From Larimichthys crocea (Eukaryota; Chordata; Actinopteri; Sciaenidae), in contig NC_040018.1 of assembly GCF_000972845.2 (NCBI RefSeq), positions 1-64,000 on the forward strand: 64,000 nt of DNA, given 5' to 3'. The notes beneath the pieces were generated by a model that saw nothing but the letters and a program-made list of their open reading frames with translations, ran no database searches and was not told where the DNA came from. A program made the position numbers and the translations under genes. Positions 50,825-61,604 of the stretch are shown piece after piece. How positions within the stretch are numbered: position 1 is the first letter of the stretch; each line of letters opens with the position of its first letter.

Positions 50825-51124
50825 CTTAAATTGTTCACTGGAGGAAAAAAAAAAGAAAGAAACTTTAGTCATTGGAATGAATAAAAATGCATCCAAAACT
50901 CCTTTTCGCACATTTTTTTTTCCTTTTCTTAAGCTATAGAAATACAAGTGAAGAGGGAGAACTATATTACACATATTGTGGTGAAGGACAAGTTGTTTCT
51001 TCAAACAATATGAAATTTGGTGTTTAAAATTCAATTAAGCTGCTTATATTGGGGGTTTAGTGAAGACGGGTCATTTTGACCCGGAGGACACAGGGTGTAT
51101 ACAGAAAATGAGGACAACAGGAGG

Positions 51125-53169
51125 GTGACACACAACTTTTCAAATAAACCCAAACAAGCCACGTGGATAACGGACCAAAACAGCATTGTAGCCACAGTGT
51201 GACAGAGATGTGACCACTTTGTTCGAGGCTTGAGGGTCTGGTTAAGAACTGATAAATTTTCTTCCAACTGACAGTTTCGATTGTAGCACTGCACTCTGGT
51301 GAGATTTCCATGTTTTAAAGCTTAAAGCCCAAACCCCACCAGGCTCTTTGTGTGTTCTAGTCACTGTATCAAACCCCATCGGGCGGGTCCACGGCACCCA
51401 ACCCCACCGGATCCGCCATTGTCCGTTTCAGAAGCGTCCCAGAAGCGGCTCTCCGCTCAGCTCCGCGTGAAATACACATCTGTTCTATTTTTGACACTTG
51501 AGGCGAGCAGCCCACGTCAGTTTACACAGACCAGCTCAGAAGCCAGACACAGAAAAAGCATATAGAAGCTGGTGGATTTTCAAAATAAAATACCCTGTGC
51601 AAACTAAAAACAGGCAAAAGTTAAACTGATTAACTACGTAGCATATTTACACATGCAGAATCATATTTAGAGGAACAAACACTGGGAAAATGGCCAAATC
51701 TAAGCAAGTAAATTCTGGTGGGCTAAATGCTTTGCTTCTGAAACACTTAAAGGTTTAAAGTCGCGTACAGGACGGACCAAAACTGTACCAGTGAGTGGTG
51801 GGGTTTAGGAATAACGTCCAGGGAATCATGTGTCTGTTCTTGTGAAAAAATAACCTTTTTTTGCTACAGTAAATACTTAAATATATTGATTATTTTTCAT
51901 GAGCTCCATTTTAATGAATATTTTTTTTTTCTTCATTGCTTTAGATAAACCTCTTGAGTATATCTGACAAGGCTGGCAGTACCCCAATTACTCATTTGTT
52001 AGCATAACAGATGGTTTCAAAACCAAAATGACAAGCTTGCATTCAGTATGATATTTGGGGCTTTGGGTTAACAGTTAGTTACTCTCTCAAATGTCAAGAG
52101 GTGAGATATCTGTATTGAAAGCTTATCCAGGTCAGTCAGCATGCAACTTCTCTCCACTTATCTCAGGCTGAAAAATCTACAGACACTCTTAACAACCAGT
52201 CAGTTAACACCGGATATTTTGTGAGTGTGACATGAGTCTGGTGAGCTTCTGCTCTTCCCTAACACGACCATTATGTTAATTTTATTCTAAAGGATTTGGT
52301 GTAAAAAAACTGCTTTTGACAGGAGGGAGATCTCCATTTCAGCAATTTGTTGCTGAGAATGTGAGTGCTCAGACAATATTCAAGCACTGGAAAGGGCAAC
52401 ATGGAGAACAATAAGACAAAGCTAGTGTACAATGTGGTGTAGATAAAATAAGAGTCAAAATGAGAGGCAATCTAAGAATGTTTCGTTCTTGTGAGGAAAA
52501 AGATGAATCTGTCTGTAAGTTCTCACGCTCTTGACTCTCATTAGCACGCTGTTCAGTGATAGACACCAATCATACTTTTTTTCACCTCTAAAGTCTGCTC
52601 ATGTAAGTGTGTCTGTCTATTGCATCTGTATTCCTGTGGATATTTCTTGAAAGAAAGTAGAGAGGATGTGAAAAATTCAAGAGAGCGGTTCACCTGCAGT
52701 TTGAAGATTGCATCACACAAATATAGTATGTATTCACAGCTGTGATCATTAATGCAATATTGCTTTGTACGAAGATTTTTACTTTACATTATCAATAACT
52801 ATATGAGGTTTAGATTCTGATACTTATGTATTTGAATAATGTATGTAAGAATAGATTAATTACAATAATATATACAGCAAAAGCCTGTCCTTCACTGGAC
52901 TAAAGGGGCCACTCAATCTTTCATGTCATTAATGCCACAAAATCTGGTAGATGTAGAGATAGGGTTAATGAATGGGCAAATTAATACATAATAATTTATT
53001 TCATTTCCTACTGGCAGTCAATGGTCGTTTCTTTTAAACATGGCAAAAATCATAGTAGTTTTGTGCATAAATCCAATCAAACTTTATTTTTTTAGCATTA
53101 TGATGGACTACACTTTTTTATTAAACTAGATAAAGCTCTTTAAAAATTCACTTATTCAAACACATGCTG
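51125..53169. other. Intergenic; small GC-rich block, no gene
   Basis: The segment 51320-51560 is unusually GC-rich for the window (ggcgggtccacgg, ccccaccggatccgcc, agcggctctccgctcagctccgc). It might be a degraded DNA-transposon end, but its edges are not definable. The rest is AT-rich, with nothing recognised. Confidence 0.4.
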
Positions 53170-53325
53170 CCCTGCAAGATGCTGGCCTGGCCAATGAAAA
53201 CAACAGGGATTCAGTGTCTTACTTATAAGGACATTTCGACATGTGGACAGGAGGAGCCACGGATCAAACCACCTACCCTGGAAATAAGAAGGCCCGCTCT
53301 ACCTTCTGAGCCCAGCTGCTCCAGG
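53170..53325. repeat. Old dispersed-repeat fragment (second)
   Basis: acatttcgacatgtggacag, then aggagcca-ggatcaaaccacc and ccgctctacc, follow the order of a common fish interspersed repeat. It is the better preserved of two fragments in the window, the other being 33289-33400. The ORF through it is not a gene. Confidence 0.6.
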
Positions 53326-56300
53326 GTTTTCAAATCAGTAACAATATATTTAATTTATTTTTTAAATTTATTTTTTTGCTTTGTAAATTCAACATTGTAC
53401 ATATTTTACTACAGTATGTCCTTTAAATTTATCACTATATATGAAATTAACCCAAATATGTGCTGTGTATTTCTGCGAGACTGAGAGACTATAGTCTGCC
53501 AAAAGGAGACCATCTTTCTTCAAGGATCTTTGGCGCTTGCAGCACGGGTCTTTGAAAGTGCTGGCTTATATCCATCACAAACAGCTTTCACTGATTCCTG
53601 GGATTCAATTAGAGTTACTGCCTGTAGTATAAGGATTCAAATGTACATTAAAATTAGTCAATATTTGTGCACTACCTGCAACTAAAGCTGAATGTTTTCC
53701 TGTATTAATATATGACAACTCATTTCTGATGCAACAAGGATCCTCAGTGCAGCTCTGACATTACAGTCATTTGGACTTGGCATATGTGTTAAAGACTAAT
53801 TAGTGAGGAAAACACTGTCAAGATGCCATATGGTGGGAAAGACAAAGCAGCTTGCCGAGGTCTGGTGCCACCCAGTACACTTAAGAAATTCAAATGCTGA
53901 GAAGACAGATTGTGTCTACTATCAAGGTACACGATATGCAAATGAGGTCAAATATTATCAAAATTTGGACATTTTTTTTGTTTTTGTTTTATAATCTCAG
54001 AGAATGAGAGAAAAGGGGAATTGTAGGGTAGATAAATTGGCTTGGTGTGAATGTCTCCATTATAGTCAGGTTTTAAACACATTTATTTTAAGCACCATCT
54101 ACCATACATTAGAGCAAGAAAAAAACCAATTGACATGCTCAATAATTTGAACCAGCAAAGCATACAGTCATTTCTCACAACTGTTCTATAGATGAGAGGG
54201 CACTGCAGTGGGTCAAATGGATCTCAGGAGATTATGCTAATGTTGAAAGAAGGAAAAGCAAGTCTTTTTCTCAGTCAACTGAAACAAATCCTAGTGCAGT
54301 GCCAGATTATATAACTGTTCTTACCTTTTTGACTTTCTCCATGATTGGATCAGCATTGGCAGAAGTAAAAAGAAGTCAGTTTTGAGATCTGAAAAATGAC
54401 ACCAGTTTTCTCAAAGGGGACTGTGATTGCAAAACTAGAAAACTGACATAAGGAAATGTCAAAATGTTTGCCACCATTACAGCTATTTACTCCAATTCTA
54501 AAATCAGTGACATTTTGGATATTCTTTAGCAATGACGTCAGTGGGTTAATGATTCAGAACATGGTGCAACCTCAAATGCAAAGTGCTGAGCTCTAAAGCT
54601 GGTCTTGGCTGATTTGTCCATTCTTAGACAAATTGTGACATTTTTGTTGACATCCAGCTCAACCAAGCTTTTTTTTTTTTTTTAATTGAATTTCATCTCT
54701 GTCACTTTCTGCTACAATGTCCTATTAAGCTGAGCGGGTTAACGATTTTAGTCATTAGACTGAATGTTGAGTGCACTCTATTTTGAGGTTAATTAAAAGT
54801 GTAATTTTAGTATAGATCATTAATGTTCGAAAATCATGTTCATCAATTGTAACTCTTTATATAAAAAAGCCAAAAATCCATTTAGAAATAAGTGATTAAT
54901 GCTGAAGTAAAAAGTATTGGCTTAATTTCCCTTCAAAATCAGGTTGCTTTGCATACTCTCTAATTTGTTACTAATAATTACTAATAATAGCTAATACCAA
55001 TAAAACCTTAATCCCAGTTCAGAAATAGAATACTTTGCATCTTCTTGGACCATACTACTGGTGAGTAGTTTACATTATCGCTGACCAACGTGTAAATCAT
55101 GCAGTTTGTTTGTAAAGTAAGTAAAGTTTAATGACTTTAGGTAGCCACTGGTTTCAATTCATTGCACAATGGAAGTCAACTCCCAGATGTTTGAAACTCG
55201 ATTAAGTTACCATCCCACTGAGCAACATGTTTGTTTTTATTTCCATATTGTTTTGATTTGTGAGCAGCTTGGTCACATGATGTTATTGTACATGTAATTT
55301 GAGCACAATCAAACAAACAGTGGTCACTGTAATGAATTATCATCATCTGTCACGCTCAACTGATTGGACTATGTTGCAGGTGCCGGCTGTTGACTGAGCT
55401 TGGGAAATCCATTTTTTTCTCATTGTGCACCTGCAACCTGAAATAACATGTAGAACAATGTAAAGCTTATCTCATTTTCCTCCTTGAAACACTTTAAATG
55501 CTTTATTTAATCTAATTTCACTTTTTTTTTCTTAAAATGCTGTTATGTGTTTGCTATTACAAGAGTAATGAAATTAAATCAAAACTTGAACGTTCACTTT
55601 TAAGTGTTTTTTACACAAGTTGCAAAAGTTGTCAATAATAAAAGTTTTACCTAGTATGTTATTAGTGTGTTTTGCCATCTGTGTTAAAATGAAATTATGG
55701 AATAATATTGAAAGCTAGACTTCACAATGACGTTTTCACTGAATCACCAAGTTAACTGATATTTTAAATGTATTTTTTAAAAGTTGAGCAAAAGATTCCA
55801 AAAATAAGAAATGAAACCAGTAAAACTGAAGCAACACTGCATGTTGGATATTGTGTTTAATGACTATGCCATCAGCTTCTTCTGTTGTAAGTGTTGTAGA
55901 GAAATTGCTGAAGTCAAAGGTCAATGGTGAGGTCAGGAAGGAAGAAAGTGTTCATGAGCCTCTGATGTCTTATGCTGTATTATTTATTGACGCTTGGCAA
56001 AGGAGAATTAGAGACACTCTCAAAGTTCATCAGAAGTGCCTGAGTCGGTCTCTTATTCTGACCAACTCATCCTGGTGGATAGACTTTAAACCCCAAGATA
56101 ACACCACAAATACTACACGCTCAGAATTAGTCAAAGAGAATGTTTTTATTTATGCAGGTGTTATTGTCAACATATTCTAGTCTGGAGACACAGATGTCTG
56201 TTTACACAGATTGGAACGCCAATAGCAAGCTATCTATTATGTCTATGAAGGCAGCAATAGGTCTCTTCGACCCTGGCCACCACAGCGTTGAGATAGACTG

Positions 56301-59300
56301 GCACCTACTGTTCTCAACCAAAGCCAAACAACTAATACTGCTGAGGACCTCAAGGACAGAAAATTCCATAACAGTAAGGAAGAAAATTACAACGTCGTCT
56401 ACAACTGAGAATATGGGTGACAATTAACATTTTCAATTAAGCTCACTGATTGAACAATTAAAGTTATTATTTCTTTCAATTAGAGACCCCTTGTAGTCTA
56501 ACAGCTTTGACCACATTCATGACTTTTCAATGTTGAACCAACATAATAAAATGATATGGTAGTAGTCACTCTCATTCAGCCCCCGTCCACTCTCTTTCTA
56601 AATACTGCTGGTCAGAAAGAAAGAAAGGGAAGATGAGAGTAAAGAGTAAAAAAGCCTCGTGCTGAGGGCTGAGCTAATGACATGGATGTAGAGGGGACCC
56701 CCTGCCAGTGTGGACTACAGTGATGACAGGAGACATGAGAGAGGACCAGCAGGCCTTTCAAGTTATGAAGGGAGAGTTGATGCAGCTACTTGCTGTGGGC
56801 AATTGTACCATCTTCGTATCTCAGCTGCACTGCACTCTCTCTTTCACATTCAGGGGACACAGTGTGCACTCATATCTACGAGAAGTGCTTAGTTTGCCTT
56901 TAAAAATCTGCTACACCATCTTATTTTTCCTCTAAACCCCTAGCTCAAGCTTTCCTACCCTTGGGGTCAAGATCCCAGAGAGTGTTTGTTGATATGAGAG
57001 TGTTCTCTTGATAAACAACTACTACCATGTTTCCACAATGCAAAAGCATTCATTTACGCTCAACGTAATATTAATAGCCTATGCACAGCTTGAAATAATT
57101 TAATTGCCTACAGAATGTACAGTGAATTGCCTAAATTTTTTCAATGAGGATGCTTTTCTAAATGTGCATTTTGGCGCATTTGGATGAAGAATCTAAAAAA
57201 TACAACCTTCAGTAACTTTGAAAGATGTTTCATCAGCCAGGGGCAAGTGGTAAGTTTCACAGAGAGGATCCTGTGAATATTCAGTTAAGGGTAACAAAAA
57301 TATACCCTGACACCTCCATAATGTACCACTTAGAAAATAATACAGTTCAAACAGTCAAGAGATATCACTGTAACCTAATGGTCATACGTTGGAGAGACAT
57401 GATTTTTACTTTGGCTTGGTATTACCCCGTAACTCCTTCATGACAATCAACACATATCCGTTAGACATAAATACATTTATTCCACTACAGAACAGCCGGG
57501 GCATTTTAATTCAGGAATGTGTTTAAACTGACTACAAATATAACAAAATACACCATTGCGCACATTTTCTGCTGCTCTCTCTGCCCTCTGAATTACCTTT
57601 ATCCTGTGCATGACTTTAAAACCATTCTACAAACTGTAGCTTTTTAGTTGGAAGACGATTGTAATTTGACCTTGCTCTCCATCTGAAGTCATGCATGTGA
57701 GTTTTATGAATAGTGAACAAAGCAGCTTCAGTCTTGATATTTCTATCGTGGAAAAAATAAATACAGTACATCTGACAATTCAACATGGACACAAAAGCTC
57801 CATCAGTTACATTCTAAATGTTAAAACCTTAATTGTACAATTGTGATTAAAAAAATGTGCAATCAAGTCAAAACCAAGATATGTGCACATTTAATTAGAA
57901 CAAGCAGCTAAGGACAGAAGAATACCCATTCAAAGGGAAAATAAACTTAATCACCACACTCTGTGATATACCAACAATAGCTTGTCAAAGAATGGACGAG
58001 TCACTGTAAAATGTGAGTTTTAAGGTTAACTTGGTTGATCTGTGTGTTACATTTACAAAGATATAGAAAATGAGTTGCATAGTATGATCCTACAAATTGC
58101 AGAGTAGTTCAGTACCATTATACACATTATTTAAACATGCTATGATGACATATCTCATTCGGATGTATTGTGACCATAAAAAATGTTAGACCTTGATGGA
58201 TATTCACAATTCATACTGGACTGTGAACCTGCAGAATCATACAGAACAAAATTGCCTATTTACTTTCATATAAAAGTGTTTTAATTGGTAGGGGAACAAA
58301 GAAACGGGCTCATATTCATTCTGCATATTGTAGCAAGCAGTCTTTTTACAGAATATCAAAGCAATATTCCTTTGTGCAGTATTTACAACATGCTCTGTCC
58401 TGCCATTTCTGTTTCTTTGATGAATTAATTTCAAGTTCATACATTTTTCACATAGCCAAACATGTCATTCAGACAAATATTTAGTGGATGTTCTCTCAGT
58501 CCCTTTATTTTTTGTTTCTGAGGAACATTGCTTTACTGTGAGAAATAAAAAAAAAGGACCCCCTCTAGCTAAACAGAAAATTCTCCCACTTTACAGTACC
58601 GAGAACAGTGATTTGTTAGTAAAACTGGACTCAACATATGGCATTCATCAAGGTCTGCAGATCAATGCTGTAACTGTGACTTAAACTGGCCTACATAACT
58701 GCGACCCGAGTAGAAGCTACATGGTATTTGTGTAAAGGGCAGTGCTTGAAATGTACTTATTAACTTTTTAACAAGTAGCATAGATTTATACATGTTGTGT
58801 CCTTGTGTCTGAATAAGGAAATATTCTTATTTGCTTTCTTGCCTAGAGTTAGAGCCTGGAGTCTTACCATTGATGTGAGGTTGCCAAGCAACTATGAAGG
58901 TACCATAAAATTACTGCACCTAGCTACTGCTCACTGACAAATAAACTCTTTGTTTTTACACCAGGCTACTTATGGAAGAACCAACAACAGCAAACAACAT
59001 GTTGATTATGAAGAACTAGACGCTGATTGACATGAAGGTATACTGAGGGTACCTATTTATATATTTGTATATATATGTATGAGTGCTGCAGAAAAATAAG
59101 TTTACTCTGAAGTGTCTGAAAGTAATTAGTTAGATGTTGGTTGTACTAACAAGTGGGAGAGTAAGGTCCGCCTCCGGTTAGATTTACTTATTAGACTTTG
59201 TCTAAAAGAGAAATTGTTAAGATAACCTCACAACAAATAGGTGTTACATGTGTCATTGCTGCAAGATGTGATTAGCCATCTGAGAAAAACAGATTATCTG

Positions 59301-59727
59301 CAAATAGAAGATACAATGAATGTTTTCCAAAAGAGTTTTACCTTCTTTATGATTGAATACAGTTCTGAGATGGATGTGCCATCTTAAAGTGATCCACAAC
59401 TCGGGTTTAAGAAGAAAGTTTGAAATGTTTTACCTCACTGATTCCTCTGCATGTTCCGCATGGCAAAATAAATTACAGATTTCAATACTAGACACTCACA
59501 ATTGAATGGCATCAGTTGATACCATAGAGCCATTAAAATCTCCTGGGTACATTTTGTAAATTGCTCTTGGTTTGGTATCTACATATTAAATTGGGTGTTG
59601 GACAGAGTTTTGAATGTTGGAGAGAACACTAGTTGCTTCCCCCTGCTACAGTAGTAGCAACTCAAAAGTTCCCGTTCAAGCTGAAAGCCAGCTGAATGGC
59701 AGCCGTCTTCCAGCCGACTTCCAGCCA
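53326..59727. other. Intergenic, no supported gene
   Basis: AT-rich. The longest ORFs (55851-56180, 56140-56427) overlap in different frames around a stretch with fairly even base use, but they show no domain and no splice or promoter context I can defend. No repeat family recognised apart from T-runs. Confidence 0.4.
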
Positions 59728-59735
59728 ACTGCCTG

Positions 59736-60044
59736 TAGTGACGTGTCGGTCACGAACGATCCGGTTCTAAGAGCCGGCTCTTTGAAGTGAACGACAGGAG
59801 CTCCTCGTTTTAGCACATTTTTACACCGCATGCACTGATCAAAGTGCTTTACAATGTCAAAAATAAAATAATATATAATAACATTTAAAAATATAAAATA
59901 ATAATAAAATAATAATAATAATTAATTAATTAAACCAATTAATAAAATGTGAGGAGCCGTTTGGGAGCCGAAAGAGCCGGCTCCTTATAGTATGCAGAGC
60001 CAAAAGAACCGGCTCTCCAAAAAGAGCCGAAATTCCCATCACTA
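59736..60044. mobile_element. Non-autonomous hAT element (309 bp) with 8-bp TSD
   Basis: A perfect 8-bp target duplication, actgcctg, flanks it at 59728-59735 and 60045-60052. The ends are short imperfect inverted repeats, TAGTGACG on the left and the complement of TAGTGATG on the right. Inside, GAGCCGG/CCGGCTC motifs recur near both ends (about 59770, 59950-59985, 60009-60030), like hAT subterminal transposase sites. The middle is an AATA-rich spacer with no coding capacity. The 8-bp duplication is diagnostic of the hAT superfamily. Confidence 0.92.
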
Positions 60045-60052
60045 ACTGCCTG

Positions 60053-60400
60053 CCAAGTTCCATGGCCGGAGTGACCCCCCTCCTTCTCCTGGGCGTGTCT
60101 ATTTTTTACTGTAACTCCACCTACTCGTGTAATTACAGGGTATGACCAGGAGATGGCGCTTTTCTCACAGAACTTTTTTTACAGCTGTTCTACCTGGAGG
60201 TGACGCAGCTTACACACCTCATTAGCATTCTCGTTGCTCAATCTTTTGTTTGCACTTACAGTAATGGGATTTTTGGTCTCCCAGTGTCACAGATCACAGA
60301 GCGGAAAATGCAGCTGGTTTGACTACTGCATACTATACAGTAGCCGTATGATTTGAGCGTGTTCATGAACATGAATGACTCCTTTTCATTTTCGTCCATT
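60053..60400. other. Flank between two hAT segments
   Basis: About 350 bp, somewhat GC-richer than the window average. No ORF, terminal repeat or known motif seen. Confidence 0.5.
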
Positions 60401-60497
60401 CCATAGGCTAAATGGCGTAAATGGAAAGAATATGTATGAAATAAGTCAAGTATGTTTGGTTTTAATAAAGTTTGCAGTATATATGTTATGTTTTTAT

Positions 60498-60582
60498 TAG
60501 TGCTGTCAAAATTAACGTGTTAATTTTGTCGATTAATTTTAAAGAATTAACGCGTTAAAAAAAATTAACGCAATTAACGCGG
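60498..60582. mobile_element. hAT-like terminal block with attaacgc palindromes
   Basis: tagtgctgtcaaaattaacg followed by repeated ttaacgcg/cgcgttaa palindromes is a well-known terminal sequence type of vertebrate hAT (Charlie-like) elements. The opposite end was not found in the window, so the element is partial or rearranged. Confidence 0.55.
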
Positions 60583-60713
60583 TTTTGTTTACTTCCGGTG
60601 GCGGCCGGCATTTTGGATGTGGCAAAGTAGAGCTTTGTTTCCTAGATATATTAGTGTGTGTGTGTGAATGGGTGTATAAGAGGCATTAACTTAAAGCCCT
60701 CACGGAGACTGCG

Positions 60714-60757
60714 CTCTGGGCGGTCGCCTACATTGCCCATAGCTAAAACCGGCCCTG
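60714..60757 (-). repeat. CAGGGCCGG transposon-end-like motif, copy 2
   Basis: Reverse complement of the motif at 34288-34331, 39 of 44 matching. In minus orientation it would be the start of an element running leftwards, inside the bracketed hAT segment, which suggests one transposon nested in another. Confidence 0.55.
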
Positions 60758-60924
60758 CTTGTATTAGTTTACGGACAAATCTGCCACATCCAATATGGCG
60801 GATACGGTAACGTATCGCAGCAACGGACCAACCTGCTCAGTGCAGCGTCTATGTATATGTCTATGATCTATCCTAACTAAAGGAGAGTCTATGGCAGAAA
60901 GATGGATAAGGAGGACTTTTAGGG

Positions 60925-61062
60925 GGAACATTTCATTTTAAAAAGTTGCCCGACGGTTCGTTGGACAAAAACAAGGCAATTTGCACAGTTTGCAAAGCCG
61001 AATTTAAATTCCACAGAAGTAACACGACTTTAACATATCACCTCAAAGCAAAACACCCAGTC
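60925..61062 (+). pseudogene. BED-type zinc finger of a hAT transposase (partial)
   Basis: The + strand reads FHFKKLPDGSLDKNKAICTVC, then AEFKFHRSNTTLTYHLKAKHP. The Cys pair (codons at 60982 and 60991, C-x2-C) and His pair (61039 and 61054, H-x4-H) form a BED finger, the DNA-binding domain at the N-terminus of hAT transposases and ZBED proteins. A stop (60907-60909) lies just upstream in frame and there is no ATG between it and the finger. After the finger the frame runs into hydrophobic non-transposase sequence to 61221, and the catalytic RNase-H domain is absent. It is therefore a fragment. Its position beside hAT-type terminal sequence supports a hAT origin; a spliced ZBED host exon is less likely because no donor GT follows the finger at the homology edge. 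Confidence 0.75.
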
Positions 61063-61310
61063 TACACTACAGGAGTGTGGCACTCCTCAGTATATTTCCT
61101 CATTCTGGCTTTTTTCTATTTGCACTGTGCATATGTGCACCTTAAGCCAACTGTTTATTTTCCACTATGCCCCTCTTCATTATTAATAATACACCGCACA
61201 ACTTTTGAAGTCCAGAGATAAGTCTGATGCAAAAGTCCACGGTGACTCTCGTTCTCGCTCCTGTTTTGTGCCTGGCTTAGCCTCCTTGCTTTACGCCATT
61301 TAGCCTATGG

Positions 61311-61604
61311 TCACTGTTTACCAAATCAGCAACATCTAGGCTATTCTGTCCTTACATAATTTCTGAAGCGTCTTCTCTCGTGCACGCTCTCTCTCTCTCG
61401 CTCACGCCTAATCTGCATGTAGTGAAAGCCCCAGCTGGACATCAGTATCCATCATACTGTACAGTATACTGTACTATCAATTTGGCCACTATGGCGTTCA
61501 GGGTAATACTCAGAAATCGAATGTGTTTCATACTGCAGGCTTCAGAAAGCATCAAACATATAGCTCTTACGACAGGTCAGCAGGGAGATGTCATCATCAT
61601 CCCC
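61311..61604. other. Junction region before the LINE relic
   Basis: A short CT microsatellite (61386-61402) and a catactgtacagtatactgta palindromic run. No protein similarity recognised before about 61605. Confidence 0.5.

Larger units (their letters stand above)
49730..51124 (+). mobile_element. Internally deleted piggyBac element
   Basis: The ends form a perfect 15-bp terminal inverted repeat, cctcctgttgtcctc at 49730-49744 and its reverse complement at 51110-51124. Inside, the palindromic motif cgggtcaaaatgacccg occurs at 49744 and 49924 and inverted at 51067, as expected of subterminal transposase sites. The element is 1395 bp, about half the length of an autonomous piggyBac, because the middle of the transposase gene is missing. 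The expected TTAA target duplication is not visible: cgat lies on the left and tgac on the right, so flanks or terminal bases have mutated. A TTGTA-type pentamer repeat lies in the 3' non-coding part. Confidence 0.9.
60401..61310. repeat. Segment bracketed by a perfect 21-bp inverted repeat
   Basis: Bases 60401-60421 are exactly the reverse complement of 61290-61310 (core ttacgccatttagcctatgg). Within it, a shorter imperfect inverted pair lies at 60611-60624 and 60782-60795 (13 of 14). The bracket contains the hAT-like AT-palindrome block, a CAGGGCCGG end motif and the BED finger. It may be the trace of a palindromic transposon or of an inversion between two nested copies. Confidence 0.85.

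Noticed and set aside
55851..56427. Two overlapping 95-109 codon ORFs as a small gene
   Set aside because: They are in different frames, have no shared product, no promoter or splice evidence and no known domain.
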